Virus record (IMG/VR): IMGVR_UViG_3300043410_001140
Coordinates: 1-61,423 of that record
Source: a virus
Strand: one strand, 5' to 3'
Length of the DNA: 61,423 nt
A program made the translations under genes and the position numbers. Below are positions 8,066-17,141 of this stretch, in pieces; within the stretch, counting starts at the first letter, position 1; each line of letters begins with the position of its first letter. The notes under the pieces were generated by a model. The model searched no databases. It saw only the letters and a program-made list of their open reading frames with translations, and had not been told where the DNA came from.

Positions 8066-8317
8066 ATGGCAGTTATTGACGACTTGATCATCGCCGGTCT
8101 TTCGTACCCACAAGCCTTGGCTGTGATTGCGGAAGACACACTTGGCGATAACACCGACGGCCTAGTTGCAGCGGGTTTTTCTGTTACTCAAGCGCAGGCA
8201 ATGCATGCGTACGACGCTAACAAAACTGCTGACAATTTGGACGTGATTGTGCAACAAGGCATCTGGGCTGGTCCTGCTATTACAGCAATCGACGAGTCTC
8301 TTGATGTGACACCGTAA
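8066..8317 (+). CDS. Small protein after capsid
   Basis: An 83-residue acidic, Ala-rich protein behind an AGGAG RBS. The segments SYPQALAVIAEDT and SVTQAQAMHAYD look like two similar short helical units. By position it could be a head-decoration or completion protein, but no family is recognised. Confidence 0.7.
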   Translation: MAVIDDLIIAGLSYPQALAVIAEDTLGDNTDGLVAAGFSVTQAQAMHAYDANKTADNLDVIVQQGIWAGPAITAIDESLDVTP

Positions 8318-8324
8318 GGCAAAA

Positions 8325-9014
8325 ATGGGCACGGTAACAGCAAAAACCATCATCGACAAAGCTACCATTCAGCTTATCGACTTGGCCAACATTCGTTGGA
8401 CGCGAGCCGAGTTGCTTCAGTGGCTCAATGACGGTATGCGCCAAATCGTGCTCATTCAGCCGAGCGCGTCTTCCACAACTAGCGTTATCCAGTTGCAAGC
8501 TGGTACACGCCAATATATCCCATCTGATGGTTGGTTGTTGCTGGGCATTTACCGCAACATGGGCACAAACGGTTCTACACCGGGCCGCGCCATCCGCATC
8601 ATTTCTCGTGAAATTCTGGATGGGTTCAATCCCAACTGGAACACTGATAAAGCTACGGCTGAAGTCCGTAACTACATCTACACAAACCAAGACCAGCTGG
8701 CTTTTTATGTGTACCCCCCAAATACTGGTACGCAGCAAATCGAGATCAACTACTCAGCGCAGCCGACTGATCTGACTTCTGAATCTGAAGTGATTCCAAT
8801 TTTTGACGTCTTCCAATCTGCATTGGTGGACTACATGCTGTATCGCGCTTGTAGCAAAGACGCAGAATACGCCCCCGGATTGCAGTTGGCTCAAGGGTAC
8901 ATGGCTACATTCGTGGCTGCTATCCAAGGCAAGACCCAGTCTGAGGTTACGAACGATCCATCGCAGGCTCTTAACCCAGTTAATCCTGCCGTACGTGGGA
9001 CAACAACAGCATGA
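8325..9014 (+). CDS. Head-tail adaptor protein (DUF6682-like)
   Basis: A 229-residue protein in the adaptor position after capsid. The N-terminal pattern (IDKATIQLIDLANIRWTRAE, then LLQWLNDGMRQIV) matches the adaptor family described as DUF6682 in podovirus-like phages, which joins portal to tail. The C-terminal half is helical (FQSALVDYMLYRACSKDAEY). It ends in an ATGA overlap with the next gene, suggesting coupled synthesis. Confidence 0.7.
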   Translation: MGTVTAKTIIDKATIQLIDLANIRWTRAELLQWLNDGMRQIVLIQPSASSTTSVIQLQAGTRQYIPSDGWLLLGIYRNMGTNGSTPGRAIRIISREILDGFNPNWNTDKATAEVRNYIYTNQDQLAFYVYPPNTGTQQIEINYSAQPTDLTSESEVIPIFDVFQSALVDYMLYRACSKDAEYAPGLQLAQGYMATFVAAIQGKTQSEVTNDPSQALNPVNPAVRGTTTA

Positions 9015-9664
9015 CGACTACCGTTTCCTACGAAGCCTTTTTGCCAGAAGTTATGCCGTTTGTGCATGACGTGCCTGAGATCGTGGCACTTCAAGCCATT
9101 CGCAATGCTTGTATTGAATTCTGCGAAGAAACGCATTACCTGCAAGACACGCTTGACCCGATTGCGGGCATCATCAACCAAGGCGACTACGATCTGGATG
9201 CAAACGATTCCAACTACAAAGTAGTGGAGATCATGCAAGCCTATTATGGTGATCAATTGTTGATCCCCAAATCGCAAGAAGAACTCAACCAGATTTACCG
9301 CACTTCCAACTGGCAAAACTTAACCGGCAACCCATACTATTACTTTCGCCCGCGCGCGACAGTGATTCGTTTGGTCACAAAACCTGTGATCACAGAAGCC
9401 AACAAGTTGGTTATTCGTGCGGCATACGCGCCGACTCGTGCATCGAGCACAATCGACAGCGAAATCTTTGAACGGTTCCTTGAACAGATTGCTTTCGGCG
9501 CGCGCGCCCGTCTGTACAACACGCCAAACCAACCGTACTATGACCCCAAAACTGCAATGGAATACACCAAGCGGTTTAACGATGCGCTGGCAGAAGTCAG
9601 AACTCGTGTTTACAAAGGGTTAACCCGCACAGCGGTGCAAATCGAATTCCAGAGGTTCGCATGA
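9011..9664 (+). CDS. Second head-tail connector / tail tube protein
   Basis: A 217-residue protein coupled to the preceding adaptor by ATGA. It begins with a helical segment (IVALQAIRNACIEFCEET), continues with a beta-rich middle and ends in a helix-rich C-terminus (FLEQIAFGARARLYN). It resembles tubular connector proteins acting between portal ring and nozzle. The role is inferred from context. Confidence 0.65.
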   Translation: MTTTVSYEAFLPEVMPFVHDVPEIVALQAIRNACIEFCEETHYLQDTLDPIAGIINQGDYDLDANDSNYKVVEIMQAYYGDQLLIPKSQEELNQIYRTSNWQNLTGNPYYYFRPRATVIRLVTKPVITEANKLVIRAAYAPTRASSTIDSEIFERFLEQIAFGARARLYNTPNQPYYDPKTAMEYTKRFNDALAEVRTRVYKGLTRTAVQIEFQRFA

Positions 9665-9993
9665 GTGACAAAATCAAACTTGTAGCCAACGACACTCGCC
9701 CCGCGCTGGTGTGCTCATTGACGGACACCAATACTGGATTGCCAATCGTTTTGACTGGCGCCACCCCGGTTTTGAAATTCCGAGCTGCTGGCACGACCAC
9801 AATCATTGCTACTTTGACTGGAACCGTGACCGATGCGGCAAACGGCGTCTGTGTGTTTTACCCAGCTTCGCAACCCGAAATGCTGCAAGTCGCAGCGGGC
9901 ACATACGAAGGCGAGATTTCCGTCACGTTCAATGATGGCCAGATTCAAACTGTGTACGACACTTTGAAATTCCAAGTCCGTGGAGACTTCTAA
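9661..9993 (+). CDS. BppU-like N-terminal beta-sandwich protein
   Basis: A 110-residue beta-rich protein with ATGA coupling to the gene before. The pattern RPALVCSLTDTNTGLPI, then ATPVLKFRA and AGTYEGEISVTF matches the small Ig-like domain at the N-terminus of baseplate upper proteins (BppU_N type). It probably anchors fibres to the tail. It opens the fibre cluster. Confidence 0.6.
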   Translation: MSDKIKLVANDTRPALVCSLTDTNTGLPIVLTGATPVLKFRAAGTTTIIATLTGTVTDAANGVCVFYPASQPEMLQVAAGTYEGEISVTFNDGQIQTVYDTLKFQVRGDF

Positions 9994-11202
9994 ATGGCAA
10001 TCCCCGTCGGCGGACCGGCGGTTACGGCAAGTTTTGTTGTAATTGACCCTAATGCTTCTGTTGCGCAAGTCGCACCAGCAGTTGTTGCCGCCTACGTCGA
10101 ACCAGTTGTTTCGGTAACTGCAGTTCAGCCAGCCACTTCTGTTTCGTACATTCAGCCCCAAACAGCGGTTGCCTATGTAATCCCAATCTCAGCAATTTCT
10201 TACGTTGAGTTGAATCAGTCGGTTTATCTGGATGATTCGGGTAAATACCAGTTCAAGACCGATATGGTGGCCGTGGTCGATGCCACTGCATTGGCTACCA
10301 CAAAAGCGCTTGATGACTCCGCTGCCGCTTTAGACTTGTGCGCGTTGCAAAACGACAGGGCTTTGGCAGACTCTGTTTCATTCTCAGACGTCTTTACGCC
10401 TACGCTGATTTACATTCGGCAGTTTGATGACTCAGTTTCATTCACTGACGTCGTTGTGCCTTCGCTGATTTACATTCGCAATTTTGCAGACACATTCAGC
10501 CAGACTGATGATACTAATTTCTACATTACACCTGCATACAATGACACATTTGCAGCACTTGATTCAACAATTTCGTTTTACGACAAACAGCTCGCAGATG
10601 CGTTTGGCCTAAATGACCTTGCCGATATTGGCGATGGTATCGCGTTCCAATTTGACGACACTACAAACAACATTGTGTCGGTGGCTGACGACTACGCATT
10701 GGCCACAAGCACCAGCTACACCGATAGCTTTTTTGTTTCGGATTTGGCGTCACTGGCAGCTCAACCAAACTTTTCAGACTCGACATCAAGTAGCGACGAT
10801 ACCGTCCTAGTAACTACGCCAGCGTACTTTGAAACGCTCACAATTTCTGATGCAACGGCAAATGCAGTTGACAAGCCAGCCTCAGATACTTTCTCTGTGG
10901 ACGATAGCCCCAGCGTACTTACGGCGCCTGCTTATTTTGAAACCGTTACAAATTCAGACGACCTTGCTATTTCTTCAGCGCCAGTGTATGCTGACGCAAT
11001 AAGTTTGTCGGATAATACGGCATCCAATGTTGATCGACCACTTTCGGATTCATTCACGCAAAGTGACACCGCATCATTAAACACAAACCCATCAGCAACG
11101 GATGCAGTTTCGTTTTCTGAGTCGGGTCTCATCTTTGTCGAAAACTACGTTGACATCAGCTATTTGGCTGAAGACTATGTTGGGACCGACTACACGTTTT
11201 AA
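9994..11202 (+). CDS. Asp/Ser-rich repeat protein, probable fibre component
   Basis: A 402-residue acidic protein that starts directly after the previous stop. After a Val/Ala/Pro-rich N-terminus (about 1-80), the rest is a degenerate tandem repeat. Aromatic-Ala-Asp and Ser-Asp-Asp motifs recur many times, such as DSVSFSDVFTPTLIYIR, DSVSFTDVVVPSLIYIR, TPAYFETLTISDAT and APAYFETVTNSDD. This is typical of extended phage fibre or adhesin shafts. The acidic repeats could bind calcium. No enzyme motif is seen. Confidence 0.7.
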   Translation: MAIPVGGPAVTASFVVIDPNASVAQVAPAVVAAYVEPVVSVTAVQPATSVSYIQPQTAVAYVIPISAISYVELNQSVYLDDSGKYQFKTDMVAVVDATALATTKALDDSAAALDLCALQNDRALADSVSFSDVFTPTLIYIRQFDDSVSFTDVVVPSLIYIRNFADTFSQTDDTNFYITPAYNDTFAALDSTISFYDKQLADAFGLNDLADIGDGIAFQFDDTTNNIVSVADDYALATSTSYTDSFFVSDLASLAAQPNFSDSTSSSDDTVLVTTPAYFETLTISDATANAVDKPASDTFSVDDSPSVLTAPAYFETVTNSDDLAISSAPVYADAISLSDNTASNVDRPLSDSFTQSDTASLNTNPSATDAVSFSESGLIFVENYVDISYLAEDYVGTDYTF

Positions 11203-11215
11203 TCAGGAGTAAACA

Positions 11216-11671
11216 ATGTTTAACGACAACCTCAAGATCACAGGCGATGTGCGTTTAGAAGTTTTCGACGCTGCAACCGGCCAGACCAAAGAAACCCGCG
11301 AGTTCAAAAACTTGGTGGTGACTGTTGGCAAGACCTACATCGCTTCTCGCATGGTTGGCACCGCTGCTACTGCCATGGGTTACATGGAACTCGGTACTGG
11401 TACTACCGCCGCAGCTGCTGGTGACACCACTTTGCAAACAGCAATTTCCGGTTCTCGTGTTGCTTTGTCAAACGGCAATGGCACAAGTTCTGCAAACGTT
11501 GTCACCTACACGGCCAGCTTCCCAGCCGGTACAGGCACTGGCGCAGTTACTGAGGCTGGCATTTTCAACGCTTCTTCTGCCGGTACTATGTTGTGCCACA
11601 CCGTGTTCTCGGTGGTCAACAAAGGCGCCAACGACGGCATGAGCATCACTTGGACGATCACTGTTTCCTAA
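11216..11671 (+). CDS. Beta-rich virion/fibre protein
   Basis: A 151-residue protein behind an AGGAG RBS. The N-terminus GDVRLEVFDAATGQTKE, the middle MELGTGTTAAAAGDTTL and the end TEAGIFNA match a widespread structural family found among tail-fibre genes. Probably part of the adhesion apparatus. Confidence 0.65.
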   Translation: MFNDNLKITGDVRLEVFDAATGQTKETREFKNLVVTVGKTYIASRMVGTAATAMGYMELGTGTTAAAAGDTTLQTAISGSRVALSNGNGTSSANVVTYTASFPAGTGTGAVTEAGIFNASSAGTMLCHTVFSVVNKGANDGMSITWTITVS

Positions 11672-11684
11672 TCGGGGCTAGTTG

Positions 11685-12734
11685 ATGACCGCAGCACTTG
11701 TAACCCGACAAACCGCAGGTACAGGGGCGACTGTTAAAGGGTCGCCGCTTACCAACACAGAAGTCGACACAAACTTTATCAATCTTAACACTGCGATTGA
11801 TACGAAAGCTGCGGCTGGTGCTAACTCGGACATCACAAGCCTTGGCGGTGTTACCGGCGGGATCACAACTCCAGACTACATCGCTTTTGATGTAAACCCC
11901 AGCACTGTCCCGACTGCACCGGGTTCCTTGTATTGGGATTCTGCCGATGGTAACCAGACTCTAAGTTTGGTCATGGCTGGTGGCACTGCTACACAGCAGA
12001 TCGGTGAAGAACAGTATTACCGAATCAAAGCTTCCGCTGCAATTTCAAATGGCCAGCTTGTGATGTTCACAGGAACTGTTGGGGCTTCTGGTGCTTTGAC
12101 CGGCGCGCCTGCATCTGGTTTGACTGCGTCAACTGCGTCTTACGTGATGGGCATTGCTACGCAAGATATTGCCAATAATGGCTGGGGCTACATTACATCG
12201 TTTGGCCTTGTTCGACAACTTAACACCAATGCTTGGGCAGCTGGAACAATCCTTTACTATGATCCATCTGTTGCTGGCGGATTGACCAGTACAGTACCTT
12301 CTGCGCCAAACGCAAAAATACAAGTTTGCGCTGTCATTTACCAAAGCTCAACAAATGGTTCTCTATTTGTTCGCCCTTCATTCGGTGGCACTCTCGGGCA
12401 GTATGAAGGCGATGTCGGCATAACTTCTGTTGCCGCAAACGACGTTTTAGTCCGCAATTCCGGTAATACTGCTTGGGTAAACCAAGCGCAAAGCACTTTG
12501 ACGGCTGGAAACGTTTCCGGTGTAGTTGCAGTCCCTAACGGCGGCACTGGCGTAGCCACCCTTGCAGCAAACAACGTGATTCTTGGCAATGGCACATCGG
12601 CTGTACAAGTCGTTGCCCCGGGCGCAAGCGGAAACGTGCTTACTTCAAATGGCACCACTTGGATTTCTTCTACGTCCACAGGCGGCGGAGACCCAGCTGG
12701 CACAGCGGTAGCCATGGCTATTGCACTAGGATAA
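11685..12734 (+). CDS. Tail fibre-like protein
   Basis: A 349-residue protein taken from ATG 11685 (a TTG codon just before it is less likely). The N-terminal region has the TNTEVDTNFINLNTAID pattern common in fibre proteins of marine and freshwater phages. The C-terminal half contains GGTG-type motifs (VPNGGTGVATLAANN, GNGTSAVQ) that often precede fibre trimerisation regions. It lies within the adhesin cluster. Confidence 0.65.
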   Translation: MTAALVTRQTAGTGATVKGSPLTNTEVDTNFINLNTAIDTKAAAGANSDITSLGGVTGGITTPDYIAFDVNPSTVPTAPGSLYWDSADGNQTLSLVMAGGTATQQIGEEQYYRIKASAAISNGQLVMFTGTVGASGALTGAPASGLTASTASYVMGIATQDIANNGWGYITSFGLVRQLNTNAWAAGTILYYDPSVAGGLTSTVPSAPNAKIQVCAVIYQSSTNGSLFVRPSFGGTLGQYEGDVGITSVAANDVLVRNSGNTAWVNQAQSTLTAGNVSGVVAVPNGGTGVATLAANNVILGNGTSAVQVVAPGASGNVLTSNGTTWISSTSTGGGDPAGTAVAMAIALG

Positions 12735-12737
12735 AAC

Positions 12738-13064
12738 ATGGCAAACACATTCACCCGTTACACCGCAAAAAACGTTGGTACTGGCGCATCGACGCTGGTT
12801 ACGGCTGCTTCTGCAACCCAGACAACTGTTATCGGGTTGACTATTTCAAACACTACGACCAGCCCAATCACAGTCAGTGCGTACGTTACTGCTTCTGCTG
12901 TGAACTACTACATTGTCACAAACGCCACCGTTCCAGTTGGCGGTTCTTTGGCTTTGTTTGGCAGCGACGGTAAACTTGTGCTGAACACAGGCGATGCATT
13001 TAACGTGTCTTCGAGCGCGGCCAGTTCGGCTGATGCAATTTTGTCCGTGCTGCAGATCACTTAA
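12738..13064 (+). CDS. Small beta-rich virion protein
   Basis: A 108-residue Thr/Ser/Ala-rich beta protein starting three bases after the previous stop. The segments SATQTTVIGLTISNT and GGSLALFGSDGKLVL resemble short structural proteins found between fibre genes. Function in the virion is inferred from context. Confidence 0.6.
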   Translation: MANTFTRYTAKNVGTGASTLVTAASATQTTVIGLTISNTTTSPITVSAYVTASAVNYYIVTNATVPVGGSLALFGSDGKLVLNTGDAFNVSSSAASSADAILSVLQIT

Positions 13065-13072
13065 GGTTCTAC

Positions 13073-14260
13073 ATGAGCTATATCGGCAACACCTCAACAA
13101 CACAAGCTTTCACGCCAGCCATTGACTATTTCAGTGGTAATGCGTCTACGACTGCATTCACGCTTTCGCGCCCCGTTGCTTCTGTTGCTCAAGTTCAAGT
13201 GACGATCAGCAACGTACCTCAAACACCGGGTACAGCGTTTTCTGTCAGCGGCAACACGATCACTTTTACATCGGCGCCGCCCACAGGTACAAACAACATT
13301 TACATTTACTACACCAGCCCGATCACTCAGTTGATTGCTCCAGCGCAAGGTACAGCAGTAACTTCAATTACTGCAGGCCCGGGGATTTCGGTAAGCGCTG
13401 CAACAGGGGCGGTAACCGTTTCAACAAACATTTACACCGCTGCATATTTGGTTGTTGCAGGTGGCGGTGGCGGTGGCGGCGGTGGCCCTTCTACAGGTGC
13501 TGGCGGTGGCGGTGCTGGTGGATATTTATCAGGTTCTGCCACTTTTGTCGCTGGAACAACTTACGCAATTACTGTTGGCGCTGGCGGAGCTGCTGGTACT
13601 GTAAGCGGCGCAAACTCAGGACAAAACGGTGGGGTTGGTAATAACTCTTCCTTGTCGACATTGGCAGTCGCCCTTGGCGGTGGTTTTGGCGCTGGCGGTT
13701 CCGCAACTGTTGGGGGCGCTGGCGGTTCTGGTGGCGCTCCTGTTGCTGCAAATGCGGCTGGCGCTGGAACAGCTGGGCAAGGCAATTCAAGTGGCACATC
13801 ACCAAATTACAGCGGTAGTACCCGTGGTAGCGCGGGCGGCGGTGGCGCTGGTTCTGTTGGCGGAAGCGTAAGTTCTGGGAACACTGGTGCAGGCGGCGGC
13901 GCAGGTGCTGCATCATCAATTACAGGCTCGTCCGTCACGTACGCAGGCGGTGGCGGTGGCGGCGGTGACGCAGGCGGTGCAGGCGGTTCTGGTGGTGCAG
14001 GAGGTGGCGGTGCAGGCGGCGGTGGCGGGCCTTCTGCAGGAACTGCGGGAACTGCAAACACTGGTGGCGGTGGCGGTGGCGGTGGTGACAACTCAAGCAC
14101 AAACTCAGCATCAGCTGGCGCAGCTGGCGGGTCAGGCGTTGTCATTCTGTCCGTGCCAACAGCGAACTATTCTGGTGTCACAACTGGGTCACCAACAGTA
14201 ACCACATCAGGTTCCAGCACGATCATTAAATTTACTGCGTCTGGGAGCTACACAGCATGA
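13073..14260 (+). CDS. Glycine-rich adhesin with shared N-terminal module
   Basis: A 395-residue protein with two parts. Residues 1-110 form a beta-domain (MSYIGNTSTTQAFTPA, later APPTGTNNIYIYY) also found at the start of the 15115 gene, probably a docking module. Residues about 120-370 are extremely Gly-rich with runs of up to nine Gly, like the polyglycine sandwich domains of some receptor-binding proteins. The C-terminus ends in a short beta stretch (VVILSVPTANYSG). Such regions set host specificity in other phages. Confidence 0.7.
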   Translation: MSYIGNTSTTQAFTPAIDYFSGNASTTAFTLSRPVASVAQVQVTISNVPQTPGTAFSVSGNTITFTSAPPTGTNNIYIYYTSPITQLIAPAQGTAVTSITAGPGISVSAATGAVTVSTNIYTAAYLVVAGGGGGGGGGPSTGAGGGGAGGYLSGSATFVAGTTYAITVGAGGAAGTVSGANSGQNGGVGNNSSLSTLAVALGGGFGAGGSATVGGAGGSGGAPVAANAAGAGTAGQGNSSGTSPNYSGSTRGSAGGGGAGSVGGSVSSGNTGAGGGAGAASSITGSSVTYAGGGGGGGDAGGAGGSGGAGGGGAGGGGGPSAGTAGTANTGGGGGGGGDNSSTNSASAGAAGGSGVVILSVPTANYSGVTTGSPTVTTSGSSTIIKFTASGSYTA

Positions 14261-14598
14261 GCCATTTTGCAAAAGTTCTTGACGGTAAGGTTGTGCAAGT
14301 TATTGTTGCAGAGCCAGAATTTTTCCAAACATTCGTGGATTCAAGCCCCGGTGAATGGATTCAAACGTCATACAACACACTTGGCAACAGACACCCAGAA
14401 AATCGTCCTTTGCGCGGGAACTACGCCGGTATTGGCTACATCTACGACAGAACGCACGATGTGTTTTATGCCCCGCAACCATTTCCAAGCTGGGTGTTAG
14501 ATCAAACAACATGGTCTTGGAATGCCCCGACCCCAATGCCCACTGATGGCAACGCCTATGTTTGGGATGAAAACACAAAAACTTGGGTGAGGGTCTAA
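14257..14598 (+). CDS. MSHFAKV-type fibre-associated protein
   Basis: A 113-residue protein coupled by ATGA to the Gly-rich adhesin. It begins MSHFAKVLDGKVVQVIVAE and is rich in Trp and Tyr (SWVLDQTTWSWNAP). The same opening is common in small proteins of cyanophage and freshwater phage fibre clusters. It may be an assembly factor or small structural part; the activity is unknown. Confidence 0.65.
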   Translation: MSHFAKVLDGKVVQVIVAEPEFFQTFVDSSPGEWIQTSYNTLGNRHPENRPLRGNYAGIGYIYDRTHDVFYAPQPFPSWVLDQTTWSWNAPTPMPTDGNAYVWDENTKTWVRV

Positions 14599-15111
14599 AT
14601 GCCAATCAGCTACATCACAAGCGCGGGTACGCAAGGTGTCATCACACAGGGTACTGCTGTGGCTTCGACTTCTGGAACCGCAATCACGTTTACCGGTGTT
14701 CCTTCGTGGGCCAAACGCATAACAATGTTGTTCAATGGGGTGAGTACTAACGGCACAGCAGCTTACTTGGTGCAAGTCGGGTCTGGCTCTTTGACAACTA
14801 CTGGATATACAAGCTATGCGGCTTACGCTGGTGGCGCCAACTCAACAGGGCAAAACAACTCCACGGCTGGCTACATTATTTGGAATAACACAGCAGGTGC
14901 TTTGATCAACGGGTCAATCCGTGTGTATAACGTTTCAGGCAACTTGTGGGTTGCTGATTACACATTTGGGGCTACGGTGTCAGGCAGTTATTTCATGTTC
15001 GGCGGCGGCGGTAACGTTTCGTTATCAGGCGCGTTAGACCGCATTGCAGTTACAACGGTCACAGGCACTCCAACGTTTTCTGCTGGCTCAATCAACATCT
15101 TGTACGAGTAA
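14599..15111 (+). CDS. Fibre tip paralog 1
   Basis: A 170-residue beta-rich protein starting directly after the previous stop. It carries the module also present in the 15115 gene (C-terminal part) and the 17419 gene: TAVASTSGTAITFTGVPSW, RITMLFNGVST, a variable centre, then GNVSLSGALDR and SINILYE at the end. Conserved ends around a variable centre suggest an exchangeable receptor-binding unit. Confidence 0.65.
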   Translation: MPISYITSAGTQGVITQGTAVASTSGTAITFTGVPSWAKRITMLFNGVSTNGTAAYLVQVGSGSLTTTGYTSYAAYAGGANSTGQNNSTAGYIIWNNTAGALINGSIRVYNVSGNLWVADYTFGATVSGSYFMFGGGGNVSLSGALDRIAVTTVTGTPTFSAGSINILYE

Positions 15112-15114
15112 ACC

Positions 15115-16182
15115 ATGTCTTACATCGGCAACCAACCAACACAAGTCGCTTTCTTAGTGGATACGTTCACTGGGAATTCTTCGACCACAGCGTTTACGAT
15201 GTCGGTTGCCCCAGCAAACCCAGCCTCGATCATCGTGGCGATCAGTGGCGTTGTGCAAGACCCAGCGACTTATTCTGTTGGCGGGACAACCCTTACATTT
15301 TCTACAGCCCCGCCCACAGGTACTGGGAACATTTCAGTTCGCTATTTGGGCATTCCGGCTTCTGGCGTAGCCACCACGGCTTATCGCACAGTCACAAACT
15401 TTACTGCCACTGCAGCGCAAACAACGTTCACACCTCCAAGTTACACAGCTGGGTTCATCAACGTTTACCGAAACGGCGTGTATTTGCCCACAGTGGATTA
15501 CACAGCCACAAACGGCACTACGATTGTTTTGAACAACGGGTGCGCATCTGGCGATACTGTTACGATTGAAAGCTTCCTTGTCAGCTCAGTGCTGAACGCC
15601 ATTCCTGCCACGGCGGGATCGGTTGGGTCTACTTACTTGGCATCCAACCTGACACTCACATCTCCAACGATGACCAGCCCAACAATGTCTGGCGCAGTGG
15701 TTTCGGCAATGGCATCGAGTGTGTTGACTTTAGGAACGTCTCAAGCATCAACTTCAGGTACATCCATCACATTCAGTTCTATTCCTTCTTGGGTAAAACG
15801 CATTACTGTGATGTTTAATGGCGTAAGTACTAGCGGTACAAGCTTAATTCAAATTCAAATTGGATCTGGTAGTGTTACCAATAGTGGCTATGTTTCTGGA
15901 GCACATACAAGCAACAACGTAGATTCTTCATCAACAACAGGGTTTATACAACAAGCATCAAATGTTGCGTCTACTACTTATAGTGGAATTGCAATGATAT
16001 TATTATCAGCTGCAAATACTTATACATGCTCTGGTTCTTTACAGCCTCCGGGTGCTGCAGCGGGTGGCAACATGAGCGGTGGATGGATTACTATTGGTGG
16101 AGCGCTTGATCGCGTAGTAATCACCACCGTCAACGGCACAGACACATTCGACGCTGGTTCAATCAACATCCAATACGAGTAA
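15115..16182 (+). CDS. Fibre protein: docking module fused to tip paralog 2
   Basis: A 355-residue protein. Residues 1-90 repeat the docking module of the 13073 gene (MSYIGNQPTQ, APPTGTGNISVRY). The middle has a second beta-domain (TAAQTTFTPPSYTAGFINVY). The C-terminal 150 residues repeat the tip module (SGTSITFSSIPSWVKRI, then SINIQYE). Within the tip, bases about 15830-16060 are clearly more AT-rich than their surroundings, suggesting replacement of the variable centre by recombination. Confidence 0.65.
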   Translation: MSYIGNQPTQVAFLVDTFTGNSSTTAFTMSVAPANPASIIVAISGVVQDPATYSVGGTTLTFSTAPPTGTGNISVRYLGIPASGVATTAYRTVTNFTATAAQTTFTPPSYTAGFINVYRNGVYLPTVDYTATNGTTIVLNNGCASGDTVTIESFLVSSVLNAIPATAGSVGSTYLASNLTLTSPTMTSPTMSGAVVSAMASSVLTLGTSQASTSGTSITFSSIPSWVKRITVMFNGVSTSGTSLIQIQIGSGSVTNSGYVSGAHTSNNVDSSSTTGFIQQASNVASTTYSGIAMILLSAANTYTCSGSLQPPGAAAGGNMSGGWITIGGALDRVVITTVNGTDTFDAGSINIQYE

Positions 16183-16185
16183 ACC

Positions 16186-16881
16186 ATGACACAAGCAGCA
16201 AACCTTGCACAAATTGGATCGGTCAACCCCGGCACATCCGGCAACGTGATGACTTCAAACGGGAGCGCTTGGGTATCTCAGGCAATCTCAACAGGTCTTC
16301 CCGGTGTGTTGGGTCAGGTCTTTACATCCAACGGAACATTTACAATTCCATCTGGAGTAACAGCAATCAAAGTTACTGTTGTTGGCGGAGGCGGCGGCGG
16401 TTCTGGTGGAAATTATTATTGCTGTCATTTTACAGGATACACAGGCGGCACAGGCGGCACGAGCAGCGTTGCGTCTGGAACTCAATCTATATCAACTATT
16501 TCTGCAACTGGTGGAAGTGGGGGTGTTGCTTCACAAAGTTCAACAAGTACTGCTGTCGGTGGCGCTGGTTCTGGTGGAAACATTAACATAATTGGCACCA
16601 ATGGTAGTAATTCGGTTGGCGCAACTGGAGGCGGTTCTATTTTTAGCGGAGGTTCATCATCTAACAACGGCGGTTCAAATAATAGCCCATCTTATGGAGG
16701 TGGTGGTGGATCAAGTTACAAAGGTGGTGGTGCTGGTGGTGGTGCTGCAATTAGTTATTTAACTGGATTAACGCCCGGCAATACTCTTTCAGTTACTGTT
16801 GGTAGTGGTGGCGGCGCTAGTGGAGGCAACCTTGGTTCAGGTGTTTCTGGTGGTTCAGGTATTGTTATTTTTGAATGGTAA
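16186..16881 (+). CDS. Second glycine-rich adhesin
   Basis: A 231-residue protein with a short N-terminal beta region (LAQIGSVNPGTSGNVMTS), an IPSGVTAIKVTVVGGGGGG segment and a long Gly/Ser-rich body ending SGIVIFEW. The design parallels the 13073 adhesin without its docking module. From about 16400 to the end the DNA is AT-richer than the neighbouring fibre genes, a sign of recent exchange. Confidence 0.65.
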   Translation: MTQAANLAQIGSVNPGTSGNVMTSNGSAWVSQAISTGLPGVLGQVFTSNGTFTIPSGVTAIKVTVVGGGGGGSGGNYYCCHFTGYTGGTGGTSSVASGTQSISTISATGGSGGVASQSSTSTAVGGAGSGGNINIIGTNGSNSVGATGGGSIFSGGSSSNNGGSNNSPSYGGGGGSSYKGGGAGGGAAISYLTGLTPGNTLSVTVGSGGGASGGNLGSGVSGGSGIVIFEW

Positions 16882-16892
16882 TTGGAGAAAAA

Positions 16893-17141
16893 ATGAAAGC
16901 CTTAATTTCTAAAATTCAATCTTGTGAAACTGGATATAGGGTTGCTCAAATTGTTGCTGATGATGCAACTTTTCCTGTTGCTGAAAATCTTGAATGGGTT
17001 GAATGTGCTGATAATGTTGTCGCAGATCAATATTGGTTTGATCCTTTGGACAATACAATCAAAATCATACCTGATTTACAAGAAAATCAACAAAACCTTA
17101 ATAAAAACCAACCAATTTCAACTGGAAGTCAAACATTATGA
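16893..17141 (+). CDS. Small protein in the fibre cluster
   Basis: An 82-residue acidic protein starting at ATG 16893 behind TTGGAGAAAAA, overlapping no upstream gene. It contains CETGYRVAQIVADDATFPVA and a Trp-Phe motif (DQYWFDPLD), reminiscent of the small MSHFAKV-type protein at 14257. The DNA is markedly AT-rich, continuous with the end of the preceding gene. The 3' end overlaps the cupin gene by 4 bases. Confidence 0.6.
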   Translation: MKALISKIQSCETGYRVAQIVADDATFPVAENLEWVECADNVVADQYWFDPLDNTIKIIPDLQENQQNLNKNQPISTGSQTL

